A DNA stretch of 64,000 nucleotides from Cytobacillus kochii (GCF_020171845.1 NZ_JAIVAM010000007.1:248001-312000); one strand, 5' to 3'. Shown: positions 43,336 to 51,139, counted from the first letter of the stretch. The notes: generated by a model not told the origin, from the letters alone. Program-made: numbers and translations.

Positions 43336-43536
43336 ATGGAAACAGGTACAGTAAAATGGTTTAACGCAGAAAAAGGTTTTGGATTTATCGAGCAAGAAGG
43401 CGGAGAAGATGTATTCGTACATTTCAGCGCAATTCAAAGCGAAGGCTTCAAATCTTTAGACGAAGGTCAAAAAGTAACATTTGACATCGAACAAGGTCAA
43501 CGTGGTCTTCAAGCAGCTAACGTTAACAAAGCATAA
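43336..43536 (+). CDS. Cold-shock protein (CspA/CspB family)
   Basis: 66-residue single-stranded nucleic-acid-binding protein. The RNP1 motif KGFGFIEQ and RNP2-like DVFVHFSAI are present, with the standard start [12 protein letters not shown]. Ribosome site CAGGAGA. Acts as an RNA chaperone during cold shock or growth transitions. It has its own promoter and leader and a strong terminator. Codon use is of the highly expressed type. Confidence 0.98.
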   Translation: METGTVKWFNAEKGFGFIEQEGGEDVFVHFSAIQSEGFKSLDEGQKVTFDIEQGQRGLQAANVNKA

Positions 43537-43545
43537 TTACTATAG

Positions 43546-43577
43546 AAAAAAAGACTCCATCTAGGAGTCTTTTTTTC
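43546..43577 (+). terminator. Rho-independent terminator
   Basis: AAGACTCC-ATCT-AGGAGTCTT hairpin with a run of seven T, 15 bp after the cold-shock gene. Confidence 0.95.
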
Positions 43578-43625
43578 ATTAACGGTAAGGACACATTATC
43601 TTCACTAATGAAAGGGATTGAGATT

Positions 43626-43802
43626 ATGAGCGTAGAAATGTTTCGTATCGGGGAAATGGTAAATATAAAAAGGACGAAAGAGCAAGTGATTATATCAAAA
43701 AGCCAGTATGTAAAAAATATGAAAAGATACTCTTATGTCGTTAATAAATATCCTGGTACATTTTTCTTTGAAGAAGAATTGATGAAGCGCGAAAAGAATT
43801 AA
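43626..43802 (+). CDS. Small hypothetical protein, 58 residues
   Basis: ATG 43626 with AAGGGATTGAG upstream; the frame is open to 43608. Sequence MSVEMFRIGEMVNIKRTKEQ continues to a Tyr/Lys-rich end (KNMKRYSYVVNKYPGTFFFE). The start resembles a small SH3-like or KOW-like fold (F-x-x-G-x-x-V-x-I), which is common among short Bacillus proteins, but the function is unknown. It lies between the cold-shock gene and the GAF-STAS gene. Confidence 0.6.
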   Translation: MSVEMFRIGEMVNIKRTKEQVIISKSQYVKNMKRYSYVVNKYPGTFFFEEELMKREKN

Positions 43803-43877
43803 GTTCTTGCATCTGTAATCAGTGATTCTATTTTTATGCTAAAATTATAGTATCAATCAATTTTGGAGAGATGTTCG

Positions 43878-44741
43878 ATGATCAGTAAAGTAAAGGATAA
43901 AACAGTTTACCAATCACTAGTGGATACGTCTACTAAATTATTTGCGTTGTTAACTAAAAAATTAGATGTCAATTCTGCATATATAGCCAAAAAAGTAGGC
44001 AATAAAATGACTGTTATTAATTCCTATAATAAAGTGGAATTTATCATACCAGACGATATTGCTGTTGATTATCAAGAATCGAATTGCAAACTTGTATTAG
44101 AAAATAATGAACCTGCGAAAACCGTGATGAATTTAATGGCTGATGAAGAAACAAAAAAGCGAAAAATCACCGATGAGCTTGGGGTGAAAGCCTTTATTGG
44201 TGTTCCGTTAAATCGCACAGATGGATCAAACTTCGGCACGCTCTGTTTAATGGATAAAGATGAAAAAACCTTTACCAATGAACAAGTGGAAATGGTCCAG
44301 TCCATTGCCGATGTCCTCTCCTATATTATTGAACTCGATGACCTTTATGAAGATATCGATTTACTCAGCGTACCCATCATTCCGATATCAAAAGGGATTG
44401 CTATCTTGGCACTACAAGGCAACGTCAACGATAAAAGGGAAAGAAAAATTCTTGAGGATACATTAAATTATACATTAAGCCATAAAATTTCTTCTTTTCT
44501 CATCGACTTATCTGAAATGCAAATCTCTAATTATGAATTTTCCGACGCACTTAATCGATTAGTCTCTGCTCTTAAACTTATGGGCGTGAAGGTAATGCTT
44601 TCGGGTATTCCAACCGCACTTGCTAGCTCAACAAGAATGAGAGACCAATTCCAAGATTTAGAAGTGACATTTGTCAGAAGTATTGAAGGCGGACTAAAAA
44701 AATTAGGTTATCAAATTGTGGAACGTGAAGAAGAGCAGTAA
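43878..44741 (+). CDS. GAF-STAS domain protein (RsbR-like stressosome paralogue)
   Basis: 287 residues from ATG 43878, with GGAGAG upstream; the TTG at 43863 overlaps that site. Residues ~10-160 form a GAF domain (AFIGVPLNRTDGSNFGTLCL, VEMVQSIADVLSYIIE); residues ~170-285 form a STAS domain (LLSVPIIPISKGIAILALQG, ISSFLIDLSEMQISNYEF, GVKVMLSGIPTALAS). RsbR proteins combine a sensory domain with STAS and gate sigma-B through RsbT; the conserved Thr phosphorylation site next to DLS is not obvious here, as the position holds DLSEMQIS. No rsbS/rsbT neighbours. Confidence 0.85.
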   Translation: MISKVKDKTVYQSLVDTSTKLFALLTKKLDVNSAYIAKKVGNKMTVINSYNKVEFIIPDDIAVDYQESNCKLVLENNEPAKTVMNLMADEETKKRKITDELGVKAFIGVPLNRTDGSNFGTLCLMDKDEKTFTNEQVEMVQSIADVLSYIIELDDLYEDIDLLSVPIIPISKGIAILALQGNVNDKRERKILEDTLNYTLSHKISSFLIDLSEMQISNYEFSDALNRLVSALKLMGVKVMLSGIPTALASSTRMRDQFQDLEVTFVRSIEGGLKKLGYQIVEREEEQ

Positions 44742-44756
44742 CTCCTACTGCTCTTC
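44730..44756. repeat. Palindrome joining convergent gene ends
   Basis: GAAGAGCAGTA-ACTCC-TACTGCTCTTC, perfect 11-bp arms. It contains the stop codon of the GAF-STAS gene on one strand and that of the remnant on the other. It may form a bidirectional hairpin; T-tracts are lacking. Confidence 0.6.
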
Positions 44757-44891
44757 AGCAATTTCCCCGTGTCTTAACCTTCCTATTAGAAGAAAGCCTC
44801 CGCTCCCCTCTTTATCGACAGCAAGACCATCATAGTCATTCCCGCTTTTATAAGCTAAATATCTCCATACCTCTTTAATGACCTTGTTTAG
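44745..44891 (-). pseudogene. C-terminal gene remnant
   Basis: Leftward frame KVIKEVWRYLAYKSGNDYDG, then LAVDKEGSGGFLLIGRLRHG and EIAEEQ before a TAG. Composition and codon use look like real protein, but no start codon precedes it before an upstream stop, so it seems to be the last third of a broken gene. Family not recognised. Confidence 0.35.
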
Positions 44892-45013
44892 AATCTACCT
44901 CTTCCTACTAACCTTCCTTGTGCGAATCAATCAAATGGTTAAAAAGTAGTTTAAGTGTACAAGCACTAAATACATCCTTTGCATAAAACTATTAGAAAAG
45001 GAGGTATTTTCAT

Positions 45014-45700
45014 ATGGTAAAAATATATATCGATCCTGGTCATGGTGGTACTGACCCTGGAGCAGTAGGTAATGGTTTACAGGAAAAGAACCTTACACTA
45101 CAAATAGCTACAAAGGTAAGAGATTTATTATTAGGATATAGTAATGCTGAGGTACGAATGAGTCGAACAGGTGACCAAACCGTTTCTCTTGCCCAAAGAA
45201 CAAACGATGCCAACGCTTGGGGGGCCAATTACTTCTTATCCATTCATATTAATGCCGGTGGCAGTACTGGCTATGAGGATTATATCTATCCTGGATCCGG
45301 CACACCTACAACAACCTATCAAAATATCATCCATGAAGAAATAATGAAAGTCGTTAACTTCGCCGATCGTGGGAGAAAGCAAGCCAATTTTCACGTATTA
45401 AGAGAAAGCAATATGCCTGCTATTTTAACAGAGAACGGTTTTATTGACACAGTTGCTGATGCCAACAAATTAAAACAAGCGTCATTTATTCAAGCTATTG
45501 CCCAAGGACATGTAAATGGACTCGTACGTGCCTTCAACCTGGTTCCATCAGGAGGAGCTATCTATCATACAGTTGTCAGCGGAGATACTGTATATGCTCT
45601 CGCCAATAGATATGGTAGCACTATACAGCAAATCCGTAACTGGAATGGATTAGATGCAAATTATACGATTTATCCGGGTCAAATTTTGCGGGTGAAATAA
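45014..45700 (+). CDS. cwlC: CwlC-like N-acetylmuramoyl-L-alanine amidase with LysM
   Basis: 228 residues, no signal peptide. Amidase_3 domain with the zinc ligands in IDPGHGGTDPGAVGNGLQEK, SIHINAGG and catalytic Glu in ILTENGFID. A C-terminal LysM (YHTVVSGDTVYALANRYGST) binds peptidoglycan. Sequence is close to B. subtilis CwlC, a sporulation protein that helps lyse the mother cell from inside, where a SPOR-type repeat replaces LysM. A SigK-like GCATA...TA element is near 44980-44992. Ribosome site AAAGGAGGT. Strong terminator follows. Confidence 0.9.
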   Translation: MVKIYIDPGHGGTDPGAVGNGLQEKNLTLQIATKVRDLLLGYSNAEVRMSRTGDQTVSLAQRTNDANAWGANYFLSIHINAGGSTGYEDYIYPGSGTPTTTYQNIIHEEIMKVVNFADRGRKQANFHVLRESNMPAILTENGFIDTVADANKLKQASFIQAIAQGHVNGLVRAFNLVPSGGAIYHTVVSGDTVYALANRYGSTIQQIRNWNGLDANYTIYPGQILRVK

Positions 45701-45703
45701 AAG

Positions 45704-45740
45704 AAAGAATGGACCCCATTGATAGGGGTCCATTCTTTTA
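45704..45740 (+). terminator. Rho-independent terminator
   Basis: AAAGAATGGACCCC-ATTGATA-GGGGTCCATTCTTT, perfect 14-bp arms with A/T-rich flanks, usable in both directions. Confidence 0.95.
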
Positions 45741-45781
45741 TACTTTCAAAATAGATTCCTTTAATTGAACATATAAAAACC

Positions 45782-45833
45782 TTTACATATAAAATGATTT
45801 ATATTAATATTGTTATCGAAAACCGATATCGGT
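45782..45833 (+). promoter_or_regulatory. Promoter and PadR-type operator of chromate operon
   Basis: TTTACA (45782-45787), 17 bp, TAATAT (45805-45810); then the perfect palindrome ACCGATATCGGT at 45822-45833, just downstream of the predicted transcription start. Autorepression by the PadR protein is likely. Confidence 0.7.
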
Positions 45834-45861
45834 ATTGGAAAACAAAAGGGAGTCCTTATGG

Positions 45862-46173
45862 TTGGAAAACAATAAGATATTAAGAAAGTTATTTTTGGGC
45901 TTTATCCACATTCATATTTTACATCATGCCAAAGAGCATCCCATATATGGAAGCTGGATGTTAGACGAATTAAGAGAACATGGTTATACCATTAGCGCAG
46001 GTACACTATACCCTATATTCCACGGAATGGAAGCTGATGGTTTATTGTTAAAAGAAGACCAATTGGTAGATGGAAAAATAAGAAAGTATTATCGCATTAC
46101 TGAAAAAGGTGAAGCTATTTTAATTGAAGCAAGAGCAAAGGCCTATGAATTATTCAAAGAAATTAAAGAGTAA
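45862..46173 (+). CDS. PadR family transcriptional regulator
   Basis: About 103 residues. The frame opens at TTG 45835, but the AGGGAG ribosome site fits the TTG at 45862 (9 bp spacing); an ATG at 45858 is out of frame. PadR winged helix is clear: ILHHAKEHPIYGSWMLDELR, YTISAGTLYPIFHGMEADGL and KIRKYYRITEKGEAILIEA. It is followed after 11 bp by chrA, so it is likely the sensor that induces chromate efflux. Confidence 0.9.
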   Translation: MENNKILRKLFLGFIHIHILHHAKEHPIYGSWMLDELREHGYTISAGTLYPIFHGMEADGLLLKEDQLVDGKIRKYYRITEKGEAILIEARAKAYELFKEIKE

Positions 46174-46184
46174 AGGAGTCCTGC

Positions 46185-47360
46185 ATGCAATACTTTAAAA
46201 AACTACTTGAGATTTTCATTGTATCAACAAGACTTGGTTTCACTTCTTTTGGAGGACCAGTCGCACATTTAGGTTATTTTCATCAGGAATATGTTCGAAA
46301 AAGAAAATGGATGGACGAAAAAAGTTATGCTGACCTCGTAGCATTAAGTCAATTTCTACCTGGCCCAGCAAGCAGTCAAGTCGGAATTGGCATTGGTGTC
46401 ATGAGAGGTGGCGTTTTAGGTGGGATTGTATCTTTTATTGGCTTTACAATGCCCTCAGTCATTGCTCTTATTTTATTCGCTTACTTTGCTCAACAGCTTG
46501 GTCTAATGGAATTTGGCATCATCCAAGGGTTGAAAATAGTTGCTGTAGTCATTGTCGCTCATGCCATTTTAGGGATGGCTAAGAGTTTAACCCCTGACTT
46601 AACTAGAAAATCAATCGCTTTATTCGCGCTTTTGATCACCTTACTTATTCCCCATAACCTATCGCAGATTGGGGTCATTTTGGTAGCTGGATTGCTTGGT
46701 TATTTTATGTTTAGTAAAAAAGAGGAGCATGACGGTTTATCATTACAAGTACCGTTATCAAAGAAGATAGGATTGGTTTGTTTAAGCTTATTTTTCGGGC
46801 TTTTAACCATCCTTCCAATTTTAAGCAGTTTAATTTCAAATACTTGGCTAAGTATGGTTGACAGTTTCTACCGGGCTGGTGCATTGGTATTTGGAGGAGG
46901 GCATGTAGTTCTTCCCTTATTAGAAAGAGAATTTGTTCCTACTGGATTTATTAGTGAAGAAGCCTTTTTATCTGGTTATGCCGCTGCGCAGGCTGTGCCT
47001 GGTCCACTATTTACCTTTGCAGCATTTATTGGCGCTGATATGAATGGGTGGTTAGGAGGCATGATTGCAACATTTTCTATCTTTTTACCTGCCATACTGC
47101 TTATCTTTGGTGTCTTACCCTTTTGGCATGCATTAAGGAAGAATCATCACATAAGAGGAGCATTTATTGCCATTAACGCTGCTGTTGTTGGAATACTAAT
47201 ATCAGCCTTTTATATGCCCATATGGACGAGTGCTATTATTACGCCATTAGATTTTTCCTTAGCAGCTATATTATTCTTTATGTTGGTTTATTGGAAACTC
47301 CCCCCGTGGCTCATTGTTTTAGCTGGCGCACTAGGGGGAGTATTGATAGAAATGACTTGA
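46185..47360 (+). CDS. chrA: Chromate transporter ChrA
   Basis: 391 residues, long two-domain CHR type with about 12 helices. First CHR half has FGGPVAHLGYFHQEYVRKRK, WMDEKSYADLVALSQFLPGP, and PASSQVGIGIG; the second half has YRAGALVFGGGHVVLPLLER and YAAAQAVPGPLFTFAAFIG. The two halves are inverted repeats in the membrane. Exports chromate, giving resistance. AAAGGAGT ribosome site. Forms an operon with the PadR gene. Confidence 0.95.
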   Translation: MQYFKKLLEIFIVSTRLGFTSFGGPVAHLGYFHQEYVRKRKWMDEKSYADLVALSQFLPGPASSQVGIGIGVMRGGVLGGIVSFIGFTMPSVIALILFAYFAQQLGLMEFGIIQGLKIVAVVIVAHAILGMAKSLTPDLTRKSIALFALLITLLIPHNLSQIGVILVAGLLGYFMFSKKEEHDGLSLQVPLSKKIGLVCLSLFFGLLTILPILSSLISNTWLSMVDSFYRAGALVFGGGHVVLPLLEREFVPTGFISEEAFLSGYAAAQAVPGPLFTFAAFIGADMNGWLGGMIATFSIFLPAILLIFGVLPFWHALRKNHHIRGAFIAINAAVVGILISAFYMPIWTSAIITPLDFSLAAILFFMLVYWKLPPWLIVLAGALGGVLIEMT

Positions 47361-47372
47361 ACACCTTTAAGC

Positions 47373-47392
47373 CGTTATTATAAAATAACGGT
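47373..47392 (+). terminator. Terminator hairpin
   Basis: CCGTTATT-ATAA-AATAACGG, 12 bp after chrA, followed by TTTACTTTATTTTTG; can also serve the leftward gene from 47398. Confidence 0.7.
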
Positions 47393-47397
47393 TTACT

Positions 47398-47631
47398 TTA
47401 TTTTTGCTTCATCTTCAATTGATTTTCTAGCTCCGTTACACGATGCTCTAGTTTCTGCCTTTCATCAAGCTCCATTCTTAATTTTTCCTCCATCAATTCT
47501 CCGTTTTTTAAATACCTTTTTATGACCTTACTCGTGGCTACAAATACAATGATAAGTAAGGTAGGAATGATAAGAACAAATGTCAATATTATGATTCCAT
47601 TCACCAATGAAAACATATCCCCAAACCCCAT
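47398..47631 (-). CDS. Small membrane protein with C-terminal coiled coil
   Basis: 77 residues from ATG 47631, which has GGGAG at 8 bp; the frame opens at a TTG 15 bp earlier. One long helix (NGIIILTFVLIIPTLLIIVF) and a charged heptad-like end (MEEKLRMELDERQKLEHRV). Typical of small Bacillus membrane proteins of the DUF4083-like sort, but not identified firmly. Confidence 0.65.
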   Translation of the reverse strand: MGFGDMFSLVNGIIILTFVLIIPTLLIIVFVATSKVIKRYLKNGELMEEKLRMELDERQKLEHRVTELENQLKMKQK

Positions 47632-47802
47632 GGCTCCTACTCCCAACTAAATGAAAATCTTATTGCTTAATTAGTATATAGGACACATTTTCATATAGCC
47701 ACTCTTTATTTTCCACAAATATGTTATTAATATATAAGAAACAACTAATAGCATAAACTGAAACTTCAGCTAATAAAAATTTGTTACCATATTCATTAAC
47801 TT

Positions 47803-48135
47803 CTATTCCACCAAATACGTTAACAGTAACACACGTACCTCATCGTACAGCATATATTCATCTAAAAAATGAGGATAATCTCTCATTACCCGTTTTAAAA
47901 ACTCATATGTAGGGAACTGCTCAAAAAAGTCGGATGTCAATAATGATACTTGCCTTTGTGAAAGCTGATCTTGGCGGTTGTTGGCAACGTAACTTAGACT
48001 ACCTGCTATATTCATCCAGTATGTATGTAAATCTACAGTTAAATCCTCTAATGGATACGAATCACCAAAATCATTATCGATCTTTGTTAAGTCTTCAAAT
48101 GGCATGGGATGATATAGATTTTCCTTTTTTTCCAT
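47803..48135 (-). CDS. YxiJ-like protein
   Basis: 110 residues. The core PFEDLTKIDNDFGDSYPLED, LHTYWMNIAGSLSYVANN and SDFFEQFPTYEFLKRV matches my memory of YxiJ-family proteins, which are found in Bacillus next to LXG or WapA toxin loci and are candidate immunity proteins. No toxin gene is in this window. An orphan immunity gene is one reading. Start ATG 48135. Confidence 0.5.
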   Translation of the reverse strand: MEKKENLYHPMPFEDLTKIDNDFGDSYPLEDLTVDLHTYWMNIAGSLSYVANNRQDQLSQRQVSLLTSDFFEQFPTYEFLKRVMRDYPHFLDEYMLYDEVRVLLLTYLVE

Positions 48136-48242
48136 TAACTGTTCGAATATTGTTTGTTTATTGATATGCCCACCACCGCTTAGACGCTATTTGTTAACAC
48201 AGGGATAATAAAGGTTTCTATCGAGAGCTACTTTTCCCAGTA

Positions 48243-48419
48243 TCAAAAGAACCACTGATAAAAGAAAAAACCCCCAATAACAATAATTACGAGTAAGAGT
48301 AAATCGTTCCAGCCCATCCCACTTACATCAGGTGACGGACTCTGACTTTTATTAATGCTATCATTTAGCGTAACTGTGGGAGGATTCTCCTCCTGCTTCT
48401 TTCTATCTTCTGATGGCAT
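48243..48419 (-). CDS. Small membrane protein, 58 residues
   Basis: ATG 48419 with AAGGGGTG upstream. Polar, Pro/Ser-rich N-terminus (MPSEDRKKQEENPPTVTLND) then WNDLLLLVIIVIGGFFFYQW as a C-terminal membrane helix ending WFF. One predicted tail anchor. No family recognised. Confidence 0.6.
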   Translation of the reverse strand: MPSEDRKKQEENPPTVTLNDSINKSQSPSPDVSGMGWNDLLLLVIIVIGGFFFYQWFF

Positions 48420-48497
48420 TCCTACACCCCTTTTGTTTCACACTTTAGGGAAAAGCAATAGATAGCTATATTTACTGCATTTTCCCTTTCTCCTCTA

Positions 48498-48968
48498 TTA
48501 TTCTCGTTCCCTCGCAGCTTGCGTATCACGAATATTCTTTTGCACTGCGACACTTGCAAATAAGCTAAGGACAAAAGCCATCGCATAAAATCCCTTTTCA
48601 CTTAGAATAATACTACCAGCGTTATATAACCCAATGGCCATTAATGAAACGGCGACAATTAAAGCGAACCAACTGATCCCGTAATAAATACCCGTCACAG
48701 AAATACCATCTTCCTTGTCTCTTACCGCCTTTTGTAAAGAAACAGCGGCATACAATCCAAATATTAGAACAGCAAAATAATAGCCCTTCTCATTGAGTTC
48801 CATCGCAGCATTAAATAGACCGATGATATAAGCCGTCACACCTACTAATAGGGCTGCCCATGAAGCACCTTTAAAAGCTGCTGATGGTTCCCCTTCTTTT
48901 CTTTCTTCTTTCACTTTATTACTAGTCTTTTTCGCCTTCTCTACCATCAACTCTTCATCACTCGACAA
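48498..48968 (-). CDS. YiaA/YiaB two-helix domain membrane protein
   Basis: Frame opens at 48998; TTG at 48968 follows AAAGGTGGAGG and is the likely start (156 residues). N-terminal charged segment, then two copies of the YiaAB hairpin: FKGASWAALLVGVTAYIIGL...KGYYFAVLIFGLYAAVSLQK and YGISWFALIVAVSLMAIGLY...KGFYAMAFVLSLFASVAVQK, each ending V-Q/R-K. Function of the family is unknown. It overlaps or abuts the next gene upstream (49273-48986) by 12 bp in the longer form. Confidence 0.8.
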   Translation of the reverse strand: MSSDEELMVEKAKKTSNKVKEERKEGEPSAAFKGASWAALLVGVTAYIIGLFNAAMELNEKGYYFAVLIFGLYAAVSLQKAVRDKEDGISVTGIYYGISWFALIVAVSLMAIGLYNAGSIILSEKGFYAMAFVLSLFASVAVQKNIRDTQAARERE

Positions 48969-48985
48969 TATAACCTCCACCTTTC

Positions 48986-49273
48986 TCAACCCCACCACAT
49001 GGCTAATACAAAAGTTGACCAGATTGACATGATGAAGCTTATCATAACTACCACTACAAGGGTTTCCAAGTATTTTACCTTCATTCTATGTTTAATTACT
49101 CGGTAAAATGTTATCGCAATCGCTAGCATATAAAATAAATAACTGCTTATCGTTACAATGGTTAAAAAAGTGATTGGATAAACATTAGGCAAAATAGCAT
49201 GAAGGGAATAAGCAAAATCTTGACCAAAAATGGCAAATACCGAGCCAAGGAGTAAACAAATGATCACAATCAT
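48986..49273 (-). CDS. Small three-helix membrane protein
   Basis: 95 residues from ATG 49273, with GAGGTATAAG just before; the frame is open to 49312, but the first 13 codons overlap the promoter. Helices: MIVIICLLLGSVFAIFGQDF, PITFLTIVTISSYLFYMLAI, and a final LETLVVVVMISFIMSIWSTF. No known family. Directly upstream of the YiaAB gene and probably co-transcribed. Confidence 0.6.
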   Translation of the reverse strand: MIVIICLLLGSVFAIFGQDFAYSLHAILPNVYPITFLTIVTISSYLFYMLAIAITFYRVIKHRMKVKYLETLVVVVMISFIMSIWSTFVLAMWWG

Positions 49274-49297
49274 CTTATACCTCATTTTGTTTAATTT

Positions 49298-49313
49298 AGT
49301 GTAATTATACACT
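49298..49313 (-). promoter_or_regulatory. Promoter -10 within inverted repeat
   Basis: AGTGTA-ATTA-TACACT. Read leftward it includes TATAAT, with TTTCTA 17 bp upstream. The arms may be a regulator site for the two-gene unit that follows. Confidence 0.4.
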
Positions 49314-49411
49314 TTGTAAATTCGTTTAGAAACGTTTATTTATGAAAAATGTAATTTTTGAGAATAAATACCTAAAAAGAGTTAGTTCGAAAACGCGAAC
49401 CAACTCTTCTT

Positions 49412-50188
49412 TTATCCTTTATTCAATTTTAAATGAGCTTCCTTTATGAACAAATTCACCTTAAAGATCGTTTTATACATCAAGTAACCTACCATTGCAC
49501 CCATCGTATTAAGGATAATATCATCAATATCAAACTGCCCAATCTGCAAGAAAAACTGTAGAAGCTCAATAGAAAAACTCGCAGTAATGGCAGTGATGGT
49601 TACGACTGAAAAAAGTCGACAATGTTTAAAAAGCACCGGAAGTAATATTCCTAATGGCAGAAAAATAAGGATATTTCCAATTGTGTTAGTGATAATAATA
49701 TCCAAATTAAAGCGATCAGCACCTAAAAGATAGGTGATTGTCGTTTTAAAAGGGATAATATTTACATTCATGCCCCATTCAGATAAATTAAAGTTAAAAA
49801 AGCTCATTTGTTCTTCTCTTGATAAAAAATAAAAATTACCTGTATAACCATTAGCATAATTCATTATTCTCTCCAAGAGCCGACCAATAATTAACTGCCA
49901 TAAGACGACTAGTGCAAACAATGAAAACAGCAACCAGCTACTCACCTTATAGAGCTGATAGAATGGGGAGATAGATTGATTATAACCATGTGCAATGCTT
50001 TTCTGATTGCCAAAATCAGCTAGAGCCAGCTGTACGGCCTCTTTTTCACTCTTGCCATTTTGCCTATGTTCTTGTTTCAGTAGTAAAATATGGTCTGTCA
50101 TTTCATCAATGATCTCTTGCTTTTCAACATGGTCACAATCAATTGTATTTACAATTTGTTTGATATAGGATTCAACCTCTTTGTCCAC
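49412..50188 (-). CDS. VanZ family protein with N-terminal permease-prefix domain
   Basis: 258 residues. Residues 1-70 are a soluble helical prefix (SYIKQIVNTIDCDHVEKQEI, LALADFGNQKSIAHGYNQSI) of the kind that also precedes DUF1700 and FtsX-like permeases. Then about five helices with VanZ motifs: WGMNVNIIPFKTT, NTIGNILIFLPLGILLPVLF, SFSIELLQFFLQIGQFDIDD. VanZ-like proteins alter susceptibility to glycopeptides or act in envelope homeostasis. The start overlaps the PadR gene by 40 bp, so expression is coupled to that regulator. Confidence 0.85.
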   Translation of the reverse strand: MDKEVESYIKQIVNTIDCDHVEKQEIIDEMTDHILLLKQEHRQNGKSEKEAVQLALADFGNQKSIAHGYNQSISPFYQLYKVSSWLLFSLFALVVLWQLIIGRLLERIMNYANGYTGNFYFLSREEQMSFFNFNLSEWGMNVNIIPFKTTITYLLGADRFNLDIIITNTIGNILIFLPLGILLPVLFKHCRLFSVVTITAITASFSIELLQFFLQIGQFDIDDIILNTMGAMVGYLMYKTIFKVNLFIKEAHLKLNKG

Positions 50189-50511
50189 TTGAGCCCCTCC
50201 GTTGTTACGTTAATCAAATCATTCACTTTTTGCCACTCGCCTAGTTTCCTACTTAATTCTGTTTTTCCACCGTTTGTTAATTGATAATACTTCCTTCGAC
50301 CACCAAACTGTGAATCTTCCCAATACGCTTCAATCCAGCCATTCTTCTCCAACCTCTTTAAAGCCGGATACAATGTCCCTTCACTCATGTTATACAACTC
50401 ATGACTGTTTTCCTTTAAGCTCTTCACCATCTCATATCCGTACATATCTTTTTTAGATAATAATGAAAGCAATAAAATATCAATACTACCCTTCATGATT
50501 TCTTTATCCAT
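50149..50511 (-). CDS. PadR family transcriptional regulator
   Basis: 120 residues. DILLLSLLSKKDMYGYEMVK, LYNMSEGTLYPALKRLEKNG and RRKYYQLTNGGKTELSRKLG are the PadR winged helix. A palindrome upstream (50553-50572) is the likely autoregulatory site. Overlap with the VanZ gene start is the usual arrangement in PadR-prefix-domain operons, where the regulator controls an envelope protein. Start ATG 50511. Confidence 0.9.
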   Translation of the reverse strand: MDKEIMKGSIDILLLSLLSKKDMYGYEMVKSLKENSHELYNMSEGTLYPALKRLEKNGWIEAYWEDSQFGGRRKYYQLTNGGKTELSRKLGEWQKVNDLINVTTEGLKWTKRLNPISNKL

Positions 50512-50552
50512 TCTGTTTCTCCTTTATTTGGAAAGTCGCTAACTATATTGTA

Positions 50553-50572
50553 ATGCGATGTACATCGTATTA
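50553..50572 (-). promoter_or_regulatory. PadR-type operator
   Basis: AATGCGATGTACATCGTATT, with a perfect CGATGTACATCG core, upstream of the PadR-VanZ operon. Matches the ATGT...ACAT style of PadR sites. Confidence 0.65.
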
Positions 50573-50726
50573 CAAGGTAATTGTTGTCTTTATACAATGA
50601 ACATACACGGTTTTTTTCCAAATTTAAGAATATCCCCATGTAAAACAAGGAAATTTTTGTTATTATTTTTGTAGTAGAAGAATATTTTATTCTGCCTCAA
50701 TAAGAATTTAAGAATGGAGAGAAAGT

Positions 50727-50975
50727 GTGCTTAAAATCCTACAAATGATCTTATCTTTTCCCGCTTTAATTACCATCACATATATTTTCATAACGGAAGA
50801 TTTCACATTGCAGCCATTGTCGTTACTGCTATTAGGGTTGATGTTACTTATTATGACTATTACTCTATTTCAACAAGGTCATAAAGGGATCGCTTTATTT
50901 TGCGCCATTGTGATGTTCATATATATGATTGTTTTCATACAAAATATCGTTTATAGGGGTATACTATGGAATTAA
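50727..50975 (+). CDS. DUF3953 family small membrane protein
   Basis: 82 residues, GTG start with GGAGAGAAAGT upstream. Three helices: ILQMILSFPALITITYIFIT, PLSLLLLGLMLLIMTITLFQ, GIALFCAIVMFIYMIVFIQN. The size and helix pattern fit DUF3953, a family of unknown role in Bacilli. Its end overlaps the next small gene by 10 bp. Confidence 0.65.
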   Translation: MLKILQMILSFPALITITYIFITEDFTLQPLSLLLLGLMLLIMTITLFQQGHKGIALFCAIVMFIYMIVFIQNIVYRGILWN

Positions 50976-51121
50976 TATACGTTTTTATTATTTTTCTTAT
51001 TCTATTTCTCATTAGTGCTGTGCTTAATATTCTGTTGAAAATGACAAGAAAAAGAGACTGGCTGATTACTTTATTTATTAGTGTTTTTTTAAGCATTATT
51101 ATTTACGGGGTGCAACAATAG
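50966..51121 (+). CDS. Small two-helix membrane protein, 51 residues
   Basis: ATG 50966 inside the end of the DUF3953 gene, TAGGGGTAT upstream. MELIYVFIIFLILFLISAVL, a short KMTRKRD loop and ITLFISVFLSIIIYGVQQ. Overlap suggests translational coupling. Unknown function. Confidence 0.55.
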   Translation: MELIYVFIIFLILFLISAVLNILLKMTRKRDWLITLFISVFLSIIIYGVQQ

Positions 51122-51139
51122 ATTTGAAAATGGAGGGAT

